DNA from: a virus
Virus record (IMG/VR): IMGVR_UViG_3300020468_000068
Location: 1 to 24,744 of that record
Strand: one strand, 5' to 3'
DNA length: 24,744 nucleotides
Position 1 is the first letter of the stretch; every line of letters begins with the position of its first letter. Of the stretch, positions 16,992-24,744 are shown piece after piece. Position numbers and translations under genes: made by a program. Below the pieces are notes generated by a model. That model did no database searches. It was not told the DNA's origin and was given only the letters and a program-made list of their open reading frames with translations.

Positions 16992-19900
16992 ATGCCACAG
17001 AAGACTAACTTAAATATATCACCTTATTATGATGATTTTAATAAGGATAAGAACTTTTATAAGGTTCTATTTAAACCTGGATATCCCGTACAGGCAAGGG
17101 AATTAACTGGTTTACAGTCTTTATTGCAAAATCAGGTTGAGTCATTTGGAAAACATATATTCAAAGAAGGATCAATGGTCATACCTGGTGGTATTGAATA
17201 TGATCCAACTTATTTTTCTGCAAAGGTTAACGGAACACACTTAGGTATTGATATTTCCGTTTACTTAAGTAATATTATTGCAAATAATGATGGAAAAGGC
17301 ACAAGAGTAAGAGGACAAAGTTCTGGTATAGTTGCAACAATTAAAAACTTTATTTTACCTCCAGAAGAAGGTGTCGATGATATAACAATTTTTATAAAAT
17401 ATAATCAATCTGGAACTGATGGTGAAAGTGCTGCATTTCCTGACGGTGAAATATTAATACTTGAGGAAAATGTAACTTATGGTAATACAACATTAAACAC
17501 TGAGGAAACAGTTTTAACTTTAGTGTCTGAGAATGCAACTGCTACAGGATCTGCATTTGGTGTTAACAAAGGTGTATATTTCTTACGTGGTGCATTCGTA
17601 GACGTACCAACCTCTCAAATTATTTTAGATCCCTACTCTAATGAACCATCTTATAGAGTTGGTTTTGAAATTTTAGAAGAGATTATAAATGCAAACGATG
17701 ACTCTTCATTGTATGATAATGCAAAAGGATTTACAAACTTTGCAGCACCTGGTGCTGATAGATTTAAAGTTACAGTAAAACTTGCTAAAAAGGATTTACA
17801 AGATTTTCAAGATACTAATTTTGTTGAATTATTCAGAACAAATCAGGGTCAAACTAAAAAATTACAAGATTCTACAGTATATTCTGAGTTAAAAAAATAT
17901 TTTGCAAAGAGAACATTTGATGAGTCAGGTAATTATTCAGTTGAACCTTTCCGTGTAACAACTCAAGACTCATTAAATGATGAAACTGGATCTGGTGGGT
18001 TATATGCTGAAAATCAAGTAACAGATGAAGGAAATACTCCTATCGATGATTTAATGTGTGTTAAATTGTCACCAGGTAAAGCGTATGTAAGAGGTTTTGA
18101 TGTATCATTACCAGGAACCACTGTAATTGATGTAGAAAAACCAAGAACTACTAAAACAGTTAAAAATGCATCTATCCCATTCAGTATGGGTAGTTTGGTA
18201 AAAGTAAATAATGTTAATGGTGCACCTACAATCAGTCTTGGTGGAAATAATACTAATGTTGTTCAGTTAAGAAATCAAAGAGTTGGTACTAACAAGACAT
18301 TGGCACAAGGACTACAAGTTGGAGAAGCAAGAGTGTACTCTTTTGGACTTTCTGATGCTTCATATGCAGGTGCAACAACACCTTGGGATTTAAATCTATA
18401 CGACGTTCAAACATTTACTATTTTAAAATGTAGTGCTTTCGTAGATTCTGATGTATTAAAAGGTACAAAGATAAGAGGTTTAGCAAGTGGAGCGATAGGT
18501 TATGCTGCTAAAAATGCTGGTGCAACAGGAATAGACGAAATAGTATTATCTCAAACAACAGGTACATTCATAAAGGGTGAGCAAATTAAAATAAATGAGA
18601 GAGATATAGTTGGAAAAATATCTATTAAAGAAATATTAGCATTCACAGTCGATGATATCAAATCAATTTATCAAAGTAATTTTAGTGCAGGTATATCAAC
18701 CTTTAATGCTGACACTATATTATATGATCGAGTTTTACCAAATTTTTCAATATCAGATGAATTAAACATAGTTGGAAGTGCAGCAAGTGTTGCAAATAGA
18801 AGTTTTGCTGGAGTTGGTATTAATACAAATACGATTATTGCATATAATAAAGGTAATTATCAAGACCCTACATTTAATGAAATTTCTAATATTTCTAATG
18901 ATGGAAAAATATTAACTCTATCAGCAACAACAAATGTTGTAGGTGTAAGCACAGGAACTATATCTGCAACTTCATCATCATTTAGAATTAAAGTGCCTAG
19001 AATATTAAATTTAGAAAATTCTGGCATATATTCAAAATTACCAAGAAAAATTATTTCTAGTGTTGACACTGCAAACTCTAATTTAATTATTAGTAGACAA
19101 ATTAGTGGTCAAACAGTTTCAGCAAGTGGATCTTTAACAATTAACTCCCAACTAGGGTTGGATGCAGGTTCAGGTATTTCAAGTGCTTTCTTTGAACCAT
19201 TTGATGCCGAAAAATATTCTATTCATTATCAAAATGGTTTAATTGAAACTCTAACTGCAGATCAAGTATCTGTTGATAATGCAAACAATGATGTTACATT
19301 TAACGGTTTATCTCAGTCTTCAGCAACTCAAGTGACAGTGAATGTCTCTATGAAAAAAGTTGGTGCTTCCAGTAAATCAAAAGATTATACAAGAAGTCAG
19401 CAACTTGAAGTAACACGAACAGTTGGTATATCGACTTTAACAAGTTTACTAGTACCAAGTAATGCATATGGATTGAGAGTTGAAGATAGAGAGATTTCAC
19501 TTAATGTACCAGATGTATCAAAAGTCGTTGCGGTTTATGAGTCAAAAACAACAAGTGCTCCAACATTAGATGCTTTGACATTTGTATCTGGTTTGTCACT
19601 AAACACAAATGCTATTCTTGGAGAGAAAATAGTTGGTAAAGATAGTAGAGCAGTAGGACAAATTGTAGCACGACCAAGTGCAACTGAAATTAGATTTGTT
19701 TATCTAAATGGAAATAAATTTGTAATTGGGGAGGTTGTTGAATTTAAGGAATCGGGTGGTGAGCACATATTACAAGGAACAATAGCAGGTAATTTTGTTG
19801 ATCGTACAAACAATTTTGTTTTAGATAAAGGTCATAAAGCACAATATTGTGATTATTCTAAAATTATAAGAAAAGCAAAAGTAGGTGTTCCATCTAAAAA

Positions 19901-22900
19901 ATTATTAGTTATTTTTGATCAATATCAAGTTGCAAGCGGAAACAGTGGTGATTTCTATTCAGTAAATTCATATACAAAAGAAAGATATTCAAAGGATATT
20001 CCTTTGATAGACGGAAATAGGGCAACAGATGTAATTGATTTAAGACCTAGAGTAAAAACTTTTACTGTAAGTAATGAGAATGTTTCTCCTTTCTCATTTG
20101 GAGCAAGAGAATTTGAATCAACAAATCCATATGTAGTTACTCCAAATGAAAGTTCAATATTAGGATATAGTTACTATCTACCTAGAATTGATAAACTTGT
20201 GATCAATCAATATCAAGAAGTAAAATTAATAAAAGGTGAACCTGCAGAAGAACCAGTACCTCCAACTGAAGAAGGAAATTCAATGGAGGTTGCTGAGATA
20301 TCTCTACCACCTTATCTTTTCAACACTGTTAAATCTCCAAATATTAAAATGTTTGAAAATAAGAGATTTACAATGAGAGATATTGGTGCTCTTGAAAAAA
20401 GAATTGAAAATTTAGAATTAACAACAACTTTGAGTGCATTAGAAGTAAATGCACAATCACTTCAAGTAAGAGATGCTGACGGTCTTAATCGATTTAAAAC
20501 TGGATTTGTTGTCGATAATTTCTCAGATAGAAACTTTATTGACTTTACACCAGAGACAGGATCAAGATGTGATGTTGATGTTGTAAATAAGGAATTAATC
20601 AGTGCAACTGATTTCTGGTCAATTAATCCAGAGTTAGCTGTAAATCCATCTATCGATATTGATTCTGCTGATCTTAACTCTAATCTACAACTTTTAGATA
20701 CAAACTGTAAGAAAACTGGTGATTTAATAACATTAGATTATACTGAGATTGATTGGTTAACACAACCACAAGCTACTGAAGCAGAAAATGTAAACCCATT
20801 CAATGTTATCGTCTTTATGGGTGGTATTATTTTAGATCCACCATCTGATAATTGGGTTAGAACACTCTATTCAAATAATGAAAGAATTGAATCTACAGGT
20901 GCTACATGGGCAGAGGTTGCTAATGATGAGGCAATTGGACCCATAATTGAAACGGATACAGGTAAAGATGTTGATACAAATAGATCTATTCGAGATCCAG
21001 ACTACAATTCTTACAGAAGAAGAATAAGAATTGTACAAAATGTATTTTCACAAAAACAACAATTTAGAAGAACATTTTCAAATGTTTTACAAGGTCCTAG
21101 TCATGAATTTGATTATGTTGAAAGTATTAAATTAACAAGTGAAGCAGATCCTTATATGCGTTCACGAAATGTTTTCTTCAGTGCAAATGGATTGAAACCT
21201 AATACAAAACATCATCATTATCTTGACAATGGAGTTCCTGATATAGTTCCTAAGTTAGTTGAAATTACAATGACTTCTGGAACATTTACTGTGTTTGAAG
21301 ATATAAGCATCGAAATAGATGGAACAGAAATTGGATTTGCTAGGATACAACAACCAAATCATAAATTTGGAGATACATCAAGACCTGATGTTGGAGCAGG
21401 ATTAGGATCTCCATCAGTTCTAGTAGAGAAGTATACAGTCGATCCTTTTGATACTTCAAGACCAGCACCATCAAATACTTATTCAGCAACATCTAAGTTA
21501 CTTAACATTGATACAATATCACTTGCAAATCAAGAAAAATATTTTGGTTATATTAATAAGGGTGCAAAAATTATAGGTAAGAGTAGTGGTGCAGTTGCAA
21601 CTGTAAGTAGTATAGATTTATTCAGTGATAATTGGGGAGACTTACTTGGAACATTCTTTTTTAGAGATGCAACTAAAACTCCAAAACCACCAACTTTATT
21701 TGCTACTGGTACAAAAACATTTAGAATAACATCTGCCCCAGAGGGCACTATACCCGTTCCTGGTAGCACTGATCATTCTAGTGATGCATCTGGCACATTT
21801 ACAGGAACAGGCACTATACAAACTCAAATACAGAGTAATGTGCAAGTAAGAAACCCACCCGCACCATCTGGAACACGTCCAAGTGAAATAATCACAAGAA
21901 CAAATCTAATATGGAAAGAGGGTTTAGGTGCAAAATTCAAAGCTCCTCATAGAGATCCATTAGCACAATCATTTACAGTTGATGAAACAGGTGCATTCTT
22001 AACATCATTTGATGTATTCTTTAAATCTAAAGATGAAAAAGCAAAATTATTTGTTGAGTTAAGATATGTTGAATTAGGAACTCCAACGAATTATCTTGTT
22101 CAGGATTATGCTCAAATTGCAGTAAATCCAAATAATATTAATGTATCTGATGATGCTTCAGTTGCAACTACTTTAAATTTCCCATCACCAATTTATCTTG
22201 AACCTGAAAAAGAATATGCTTTAGTATTCTTAGCACCATCTTCTGATAAGTATGAGATGTGGGTTGCCACAATGGGTCAAAAAACTGTTGGTACAACAAA
22301 TCTACCTGATGTTGAAAACGTAGTTGTATCTAAACAATATATTGGTGGTAGTTTATTTAAATCTCAAAATGGTACAATTTGGACTGCTAGTCAATATCAG
22401 GATTTAGCATTTAAATTACGTAAAGCATCATTCGTCAATTCAGGAACTGCTACATTCTATAATACTCCAATTGAAGCAGGAAATCTTAATACACAAATAT
22501 TACCTGATAATCCAATACGAGTATTACCAAGAAAATTAACTGTAAAATGTTCTGGTGCTTCATCTGGTGATTTCCCTCTTGGAAGAAAGGTAAGTACTGA
22601 TAATGGATCTAATTCTGCAGCAGGAAATGAAGATTTATTCGTAACAGGTATTGTTGAAGGTAGAGGTGCTGCAATCAATACTAATACTTCATTTGATATA
22701 GTTTCTAATGGTGCTGGATATGCAGCTACAGGTACCAATAATGTTCCACTTGTTTCACTAACTGGTAGTGGTACAGGTGCACAGTGTTCTATTTCTATAG
22801 ATGCTACAACTGGTGCAATTAATTCAATATCTAACTTAACCACTGGATCAGGATATCAAATAGGTGAGGTTTTAACTATTGATAATACAAATGTACAAAT

Positions 22901-24437
22901 TACAAGAGGTGCTGGATTTAAAGTAGTTGTAACTGCAATTAATGCTTCTGCTGACACTTTATTCTTAACTGATGTTCAGGGTGATAAATTTACAAGTGGT
23001 CATAAACTTGTTCACTATGGTGCAAACAATAATACAAGGACGTTATCATCTGTAACTGTAAATTCACCTCAACAAAGCTCATCATTCCTAACAAGTGATT
23101 TATTTACTGGTAGCGTATTTGAAGTAACACAGTATAATCATGCACATCACGGTGCTACAAACAAAGTTGAAATCAAAAATGTTAAACCAGATACAACACT
23201 TGTCGCAACTACATCTGAATTAACTGCTGAAGGAACAACTGTATCAGTTGCAAATACATCACCATTTGCCTCATATGGTGGCATATCTGTTAGCACTGGT
23301 GAAGCATTAATAGGTGAAGAGATTGTTTCCTATACAGTTGGAATAGGTCAATTAACTCTTACAAGAGGTAAATTTAATTCAAACGCAACAACACATGCAG
23401 AGGGTTCTCTAATTCAAACATATGAAGTTGGAGGAATGCCTTTAGTTGGTATTAATACCACACATACTGTTCCAACAAATACTACTTTAGTAAATGCAAC
23501 AAACATTGATAATTATTACCTAGATGTTAATGTAACAGGTATTTCCACAAGGACAAATGAACAACAATTGTGTTTTACAAATGAAAAGGGTATTGGTGGA
23601 TTAGATGTCAAGATATCCCAAAATCATCAATATAGTTCAATTACACCACAATTTAATGTAATTACACCTGGTAGCACTACTCGTGTTAATTCAACACTGA
23701 GATCAGTAAGTGGAACAAGTGCAGATGGGACAGAAGTTTCATTCATTGATCAAGGATATGAACCCATTGCACTAAATAACGCATCATTCTTTCCAACACC
23801 AAGATTAGTTGCATCTAAGATTAATGAAACTAATAAACTTGCTAATCTTCCAAAGCAAAAATCTTTAACAATGGATGTAAATATGAGTTCTTCTGATCCA
23901 AATTTATCTCCTGTTCTGGATATTAAAAATGCTACATTTATTCTAGGAAGAAATAAAATTAATAATCCTGTAGGATTTGACAATTATGATTCAGATAATA
24001 GAACAAATCAAATTGAAGATGATCCACATGGATCTGTGTTTATTTCGAGAAAAGTTAATTTAAAACAACCTGCAACCTCATTAAAAGTTTTAGTAGGTGC
24101 TAGTGTACAACCTGAAGCAGACTTCAGAGTATATTACAGATTATTCAGTCCAGATTCAAGTGAAGTCTCTCAAACATATCGAGCATTTGCAGGTTACAAA
24201 AATTTAGTTGATATTGATGGTGATGGATTTGGTGATGATATCATTGATTTGAGTAGGAATGATGGTAGAGCAGATGCTTATGTATCTCCAACAAATTTTG
24301 ATAAATTTGCTGAATATCAATTCTCAGTTGATAATTTAGAGCAGTTTAGTGGATTTACAATTAAGATTGTTATGATTTCTACTAATGAGTCATATCCTGT
24401 TAGATTAAAAGACTTTAGAGCAATCGCATTAGCATGA
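16992..24437 (+). CDS. Giant DUF4815 baseplate/tail-fibre protein (gp9/gp10 position)
   Basis: A 2481-residue virion protein starting three bases after gp8. The N-terminus is a DUF4815 domain (PF16075): ISPYYDDFNKDKNFYKVLFK, PVQARELTGLQSLLQNQ and KHIFKEGSMVIPGG, continuing to roughly residue 560 with GEARVYSFGL near 445. Next come DLRPRVKTF (about 1017), SYYLPRIDKLV (about 1060) and a coiled coil IGALEKRIENLELTT (about 1128-1160). Then follow LKPNTKHHHYLDNG (about 1402) and FFFRDATKTPKPPTLFATG. A conserved domain spans about 1655-1815 (DPLAQSFTVDETGAFLTSFD to IWTASQYQDLAFKLRKASF). GxGY repeats and an RG module come next, and a C-terminal domain ends VRLKDFRAIALA. T4 has gp9 and gp10 here; neither is recognisable. 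It probably forms the outer wedge and holds fibres. Confidence 0.88.
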   Translation: MPQKTNLNISPYYDDFNKDKNFYKVLFKPGYPVQARELTGLQSLLQNQVESFGKHIFKEGSMVIPGGIEYDPTYFSAKVNGTHLGIDISVYLSNIIANNDGKGTRVRGQSSGIVATIKNFILPPEEGVDDITIFIKYNQSGTDGESAAFPDGEILILEENVTYGNTTLNTEETVLTLVSENATATGSAFGVNKGVYFLRGAFVDVPTSQIILDPYSNEPSYRVGFEILEEIINANDDSSLYDNAKGFTNFAAPGADRFKVTVKLAKKDLQDFQDTNFVELFRTNQGQTKKLQDSTVYSELKKYFAKRTFDESGNYSVEPFRVTTQDSLNDETGSGGLYAENQVTDEGNTPIDDLMCVKLSPGKAYVRGFDVSLPGTTVIDVEKPRTTKTVKNASIPFSMGSLVKVNNVNGAPTISLGGNNTNVVQLRNQRVGTNKTLAQGLQVGEARVYSFGLSDASYAGATTPWDLNLYDVQTFTILKCSAFVDSDVLKGTKIRGLASGAIGYAAKNAGATGIDEIVLSQTTGTFIKGEQIKINERDIVGKISIKEILAFTVDDIKSIYQSNFSAGISTFNADTILYDRVLPNFSISDELNIVGSAASVANRSFAGVGINTNTIIAYNKGNYQDPTFNEISNISNDGKILTLSATTNVVGVSTGTISATSSSFRIKVPRILNLENSGIYSKLPRKIISSVDTANSNLIISRQISGQTVSASGSLTINSQLGLDAGSGISSAFFEPFDAEKYSIHYQNGLIETLTADQVSVDNANNDVTFNGLSQSSATQVTVNVSMKKVGASSKSKDYTRSQQLEVTRTVGISTLTSLLVPSNAYGLRVEDREISLNVPDVSKVVAVYESKTTSAPTLDALTFVSGLSLNTNAILGEKIVGKDSRAVGQIVARPSATEIRFVYLNGNKFVIGEVVEFKESGGEHILQGTIAGNFVDRTNNFVLDKGHKAQYCDYSKIIRKAKVGVPSKKLLVIFDQYQVASGNSGDFYSVNSYTKERYSKDIPLIDGNRATDVIDLRPRVKTFTVSNENVSPFSFGAREFESTNPYVVTPNESSILGYSYYLPRIDKLVINQYQEVKLIKGEPAEEPVPPTEEGNSMEVAEISLPPYLFNTVKSPNIKMFENKRFTMRDIGALEKRIENLELTTTLSALEVNAQSLQVRDADGLNRFKTGFVVDNFSDRNFIDFTPETGSRCDVDVVNKELISATDFWSINPELAVNPSIDIDSADLNSNLQLLDTNCKKTGDLITLDYTEIDWLTQPQATEAENVNPFNVIVFMGGIILDPPSDNWVRTLYSNNERIESTGATWAEVANDEAIGPIIETDTGKDVDTNRSIRDPDYNSYRRRIRIVQNVFSQKQQFRRTFSNVLQGPSHEFDYVESIKLTSEADPYMRSRNVFFSANGLKPNTKHHHYLDNGVPDIVPKLVEITMTSGTFTVFEDISIEIDGTEIGFARIQQPNHKFGDTSRPDVGAGLGSPSVLVEKYTVDPFDTSRPAPSNTYSATSKLLNIDTISLANQEKYFGYINKGAKIIGKSSGAVATVSSIDLFSDNWGDLLGTFFFRDATKTPKPPTLFATGTKTFRITSAPEGTIPVPGSTDHSSDASGTFTGTGTIQTQIQSNVQVRNPPAPSGTRPSEIITRTNLIWKEGLGAKFKAPHRDPLAQSFTVDETGAFLTSFDVFFKSKDEKAKLFVELRYVELGTPTNYLVQDYAQIAVNPNNINVSDDASVATTLNFPSPIYLEPEKEYALVFLAPSSDKYEMWVATMGQKTVGTTNLPDVENVVVSKQYIGGSLFKSQNGTIWTASQYQDLAFKLRKASFVNSGTATFYNTPIEAGNLNTQILPDNPIRVLPRKLTVKCSGASSGDFPLGRKVSTDNGSNSAAGNEDLFVTGIVEGRGAAINTNTSFDIVSNGAGYAATGTNNVPLVSLTGSGTGAQCSISIDATTGAINSISNLTTGSGYQIGEVLTIDNTNVQITRGAGFKVVVTAINASADTLFLTDVQGDKFTSGHKLVHYGANNNTRTLSSVTVNSPQQSSSFLTSDLFTGSVFEVTQYNHAHHGATNKVEIKNVKPDTTLVATTSELTAEGTTVSVANTSPFASYGGISVSTGEALIGEEIVSYTVGIGQLTLTRGKFNSNATTHAEGSLIQTYEVGGMPLVGINTTHTVPTNTTLVNATNIDNYYLDVNVTGISTRTNEQQLCFTNEKGIGGLDVKISQNHQYSSITPQFNVITPGSTTRVNSTLRSVSGTSADGTEVSFIDQGYEPIALNNASFFPTPRLVASKINETNKLANLPKQKSLTMDVNMSSSDPNLSPVLDIKNATFILGRNKINNPVGFDNYDSDNRTNQIEDDPHGSVFISRKVNLKQPATSLKVLVGASVQPEADFRVYYRLFSPDSSEVSQTYRAFAGYKNLVDIDGDGFGDDIIDLSRNDGRADAYVSPTNFDKFAEYQFSVDNLEQFSGFTIKIVMISTNESYPVRLKDFRAIALA
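20373..20475 (+). other. Coiled-coil linker in the DUF4815 protein
   Basis: Residues about 1128-1160 (MRDIGALEKRIENLELTTTL, then SALEVNAQSLQVRDADG) have heptad spacing of Ile/Leu at a/d positions. The sequence then runs into RFKTGFVVDNFSD. This coil-plus-GF-VDNF arrangement is common in large phage fibre proteins and suggests that the protein assembles as an oligomer, probably a trimer, though that number is inference. Confidence 0.65.
22692..22880 (+). repeat. GxGY repeat pair in the DUF4815 protein
   Basis: Two copies at Tyr1910 (SNGAGYAATGTNNVP) and Tyr1955 (TTGSGYQIGEVLTI), 45 residues apart, separated by LTGSGTGAQCSISID and TGAINSI. The turn GSGTGAQ matches GTGSGAI of the gp7-position protein. 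The pair lies just after the conserved 1655-1815 domain, where an insertion would project from the surface. Confidence 0.7.
23214..23433 (+). repeat. EIxxYT-RG module, copy 4 (DUF4815 protein)
   Basis: Residues about 2075-2147: GTTVSVANTSPFASYGGISV, then EALIGEEIVSYTVG, LTLTRGKFNSNATTHAEGSL. It is the clearest copy, with Glu-Glu-Ile-x-x-Tyr-Thr, Arg-Gly and Ala-Thr-Thr-His-x-x-Gly all present. Confidence 0.62.
24210..24239 (+). other. DxDGDG calcium-type loop near the C-terminus of the DUF4815 protein
   Basis: Residues 2407-2416 read DIDGDGFGDD, the Asp-x-Asp-Gly-Asp-Gly-x-x-Asp spacing of calcium loops in dockerin and thrombospondin type 3 repeats. It lies in the conserved C-terminal domain between a tyrosine-rich strand (FRVYYRLF) and the final strands. 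Calcium binding is inferred from the motif only. Confidence 0.5.
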
Positions 24438-24637
24438 TACCAGTAGAAGGACATAAAAATTTATTTCGTGATGAGAAAACTGGTGCCATAATTAATATGG
24501 ATAACGCTGGTTATTCTAACTATATGTCTGATAAACGTAGAAATACTGACAAACAGGCAGAAATGGATGCTATGAAAGAGGAACTTGAGACTCTTAAATT
24601 GATGTTAAATGATCTTGCATCAAAGATAACAACATAG
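24434..24637 (+). CDS. Small conserved coiled-coil protein, function unknown
   Basis: A 67-residue protein whose ATG overlaps the TGA of the DUF4815 gene by four bases (ATGA), so it is translationally coupled to it. The N-terminus (VEGHKNLFRDEKTGAIINMD) is a compact charged segment. From about residue 34 the sequence is an amphipathic helix with Leu/Met heptads (MDAMKEELETLKLMLNDLAS), a likely coiled coil. I recall similar small proteins with GHKNLxRDExxGAIIN and a C-terminal helix in marine T4-like phages, but know no assigned function. It could be an assembly chaperone or a minor baseplate or neck component. It is followed by a late promoter. Confidence 0.8.
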   Translation: MIPVEGHKNLFRDEKTGAIINMDNAGYSNYMSDKRRNTDKQAEMDAMKEELETLKLMLNDLASKITT

Positions 24638-24641
24638 TAAA

Positions 24642-24649
24642 TATAAATA
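24642..24649 (+). promoter_or_regulatory. T4-type late promoter upstream of the last gene
   Basis: TATAAATA lies four bases after the stop of the 67-residue gene and 28 bases before the next ATG. It is the third exact copy of the octamer, each in a gap between genes. Confidence 0.8.
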
Positions 24650-24677
24650 CTTTCTAGATCTGAATATGCTAACTTAG

Positions 24678-24744
24678 ATGGCAGATATCAAAGTCAGAGT
24701 TGGACAACAAAATGCCACAAAGGTGATTTCATCTCTGGCAGGTG
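24678..24744 (+). CDS. N-terminal start of a further gene, cut by the window edge
   Basis: ATG at 24678 opens a frame that stays open to the end, giving MADIKVRVGQQNATKVISSL and two more residues. Its own late promoter 28 bases upstream and its place in the baseplate block point to another virion structural protein. The MADIKVRVGQ start is familiar to me from marine T4-like structural or fibre-like proteins, but 22 residues do not allow an assignment. No strong Shine-Dalgarno is visible. Confidence 0.7.
   Translation, partial: MADIKVRVGQQNATKVISSLAG

Noticed and set aside
22457-22843. Open frame of 128 codons on the minus strand in the DUF4815 gene
   Set aside because: Shadow of a repeat-rich coding region; the composition mirrors the sense codons and no start signals are seen.
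1-24744. Search for tRNA genes, CRISPR arrays, insertion sequences or attachment sites
   Set aside because: No cloverleaf-like intergenic sequence, spaced direct repeats, transposase or integrase was seen; nearly all bases are in long virion genes.

Overview
The window looks like part of the baseplate gene block of a T4-like marine myovirus. It is strongly A+T-rich, every supported gene lies on the + strand, and genes are packed with gaps of 1 to about 40 bases. The order gp25, gp6, a giant protein in the gp7 position, gp8 and a giant DUF4815 protein follows the T4 order 6-7-8-(9/10), with gp25 placed directly before gp6. This arrangement and the protein styles are typical of myoviruses of marine cyanobacteria (Prochlorococcus, Synechococcus) and related phages of SAR11-type hosts. 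The sequence alone does not decide the host. No host genes, auxiliary metabolic genes, tRNAs, insertion sequences, integration sites or CRISPR arrays were seen.

Layout: 1-96 is the last 31 codons of an upstream gene. A T4-type late promoter (TATAAATA) at 102-109 precedes gp25 (128-529), gp6 (531-2477) and a 4290-residue protein (2481-15353) in the gp7 position. A second late promoter at 15366-15373 precedes gp8 (15396-16988), a 2481-residue DUF4815 baseplate/fibre protein (16992-24437) and a 67-residue coiled-coil protein (24434-24637, ATGA overlap). A third late promoter at 24642-24649 precedes the start of a further gene (24678 onward), cut by the window edge. No gap between genes exceeds about 45 bases, so there is no unexplained long non-coding stretch. 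Minus-strand and alternative-frame open frames are shadows of these genes.

How they work together: in T4, gp25 and gp6 form the inner baseplate wedge core with gp53, while gp7 and gp8 form the wedge arm and gp10 its periphery. Here the two peripheral positions hold giant proteins built of several small repeated modules. One module, a GxGY-type repeat of about 36-47 residues, occurs in the gp7-position protein (12 copies), in gp8 (2 copies) and in the DUF4815 protein (2 copies). Module sharing between neighbouring baseplate proteins is the most notable structure in the window. The small modules are of kinds seen in many phage tail proteins. I see no sign of a non-virion system such as defence, metabolism or mobile DNA.
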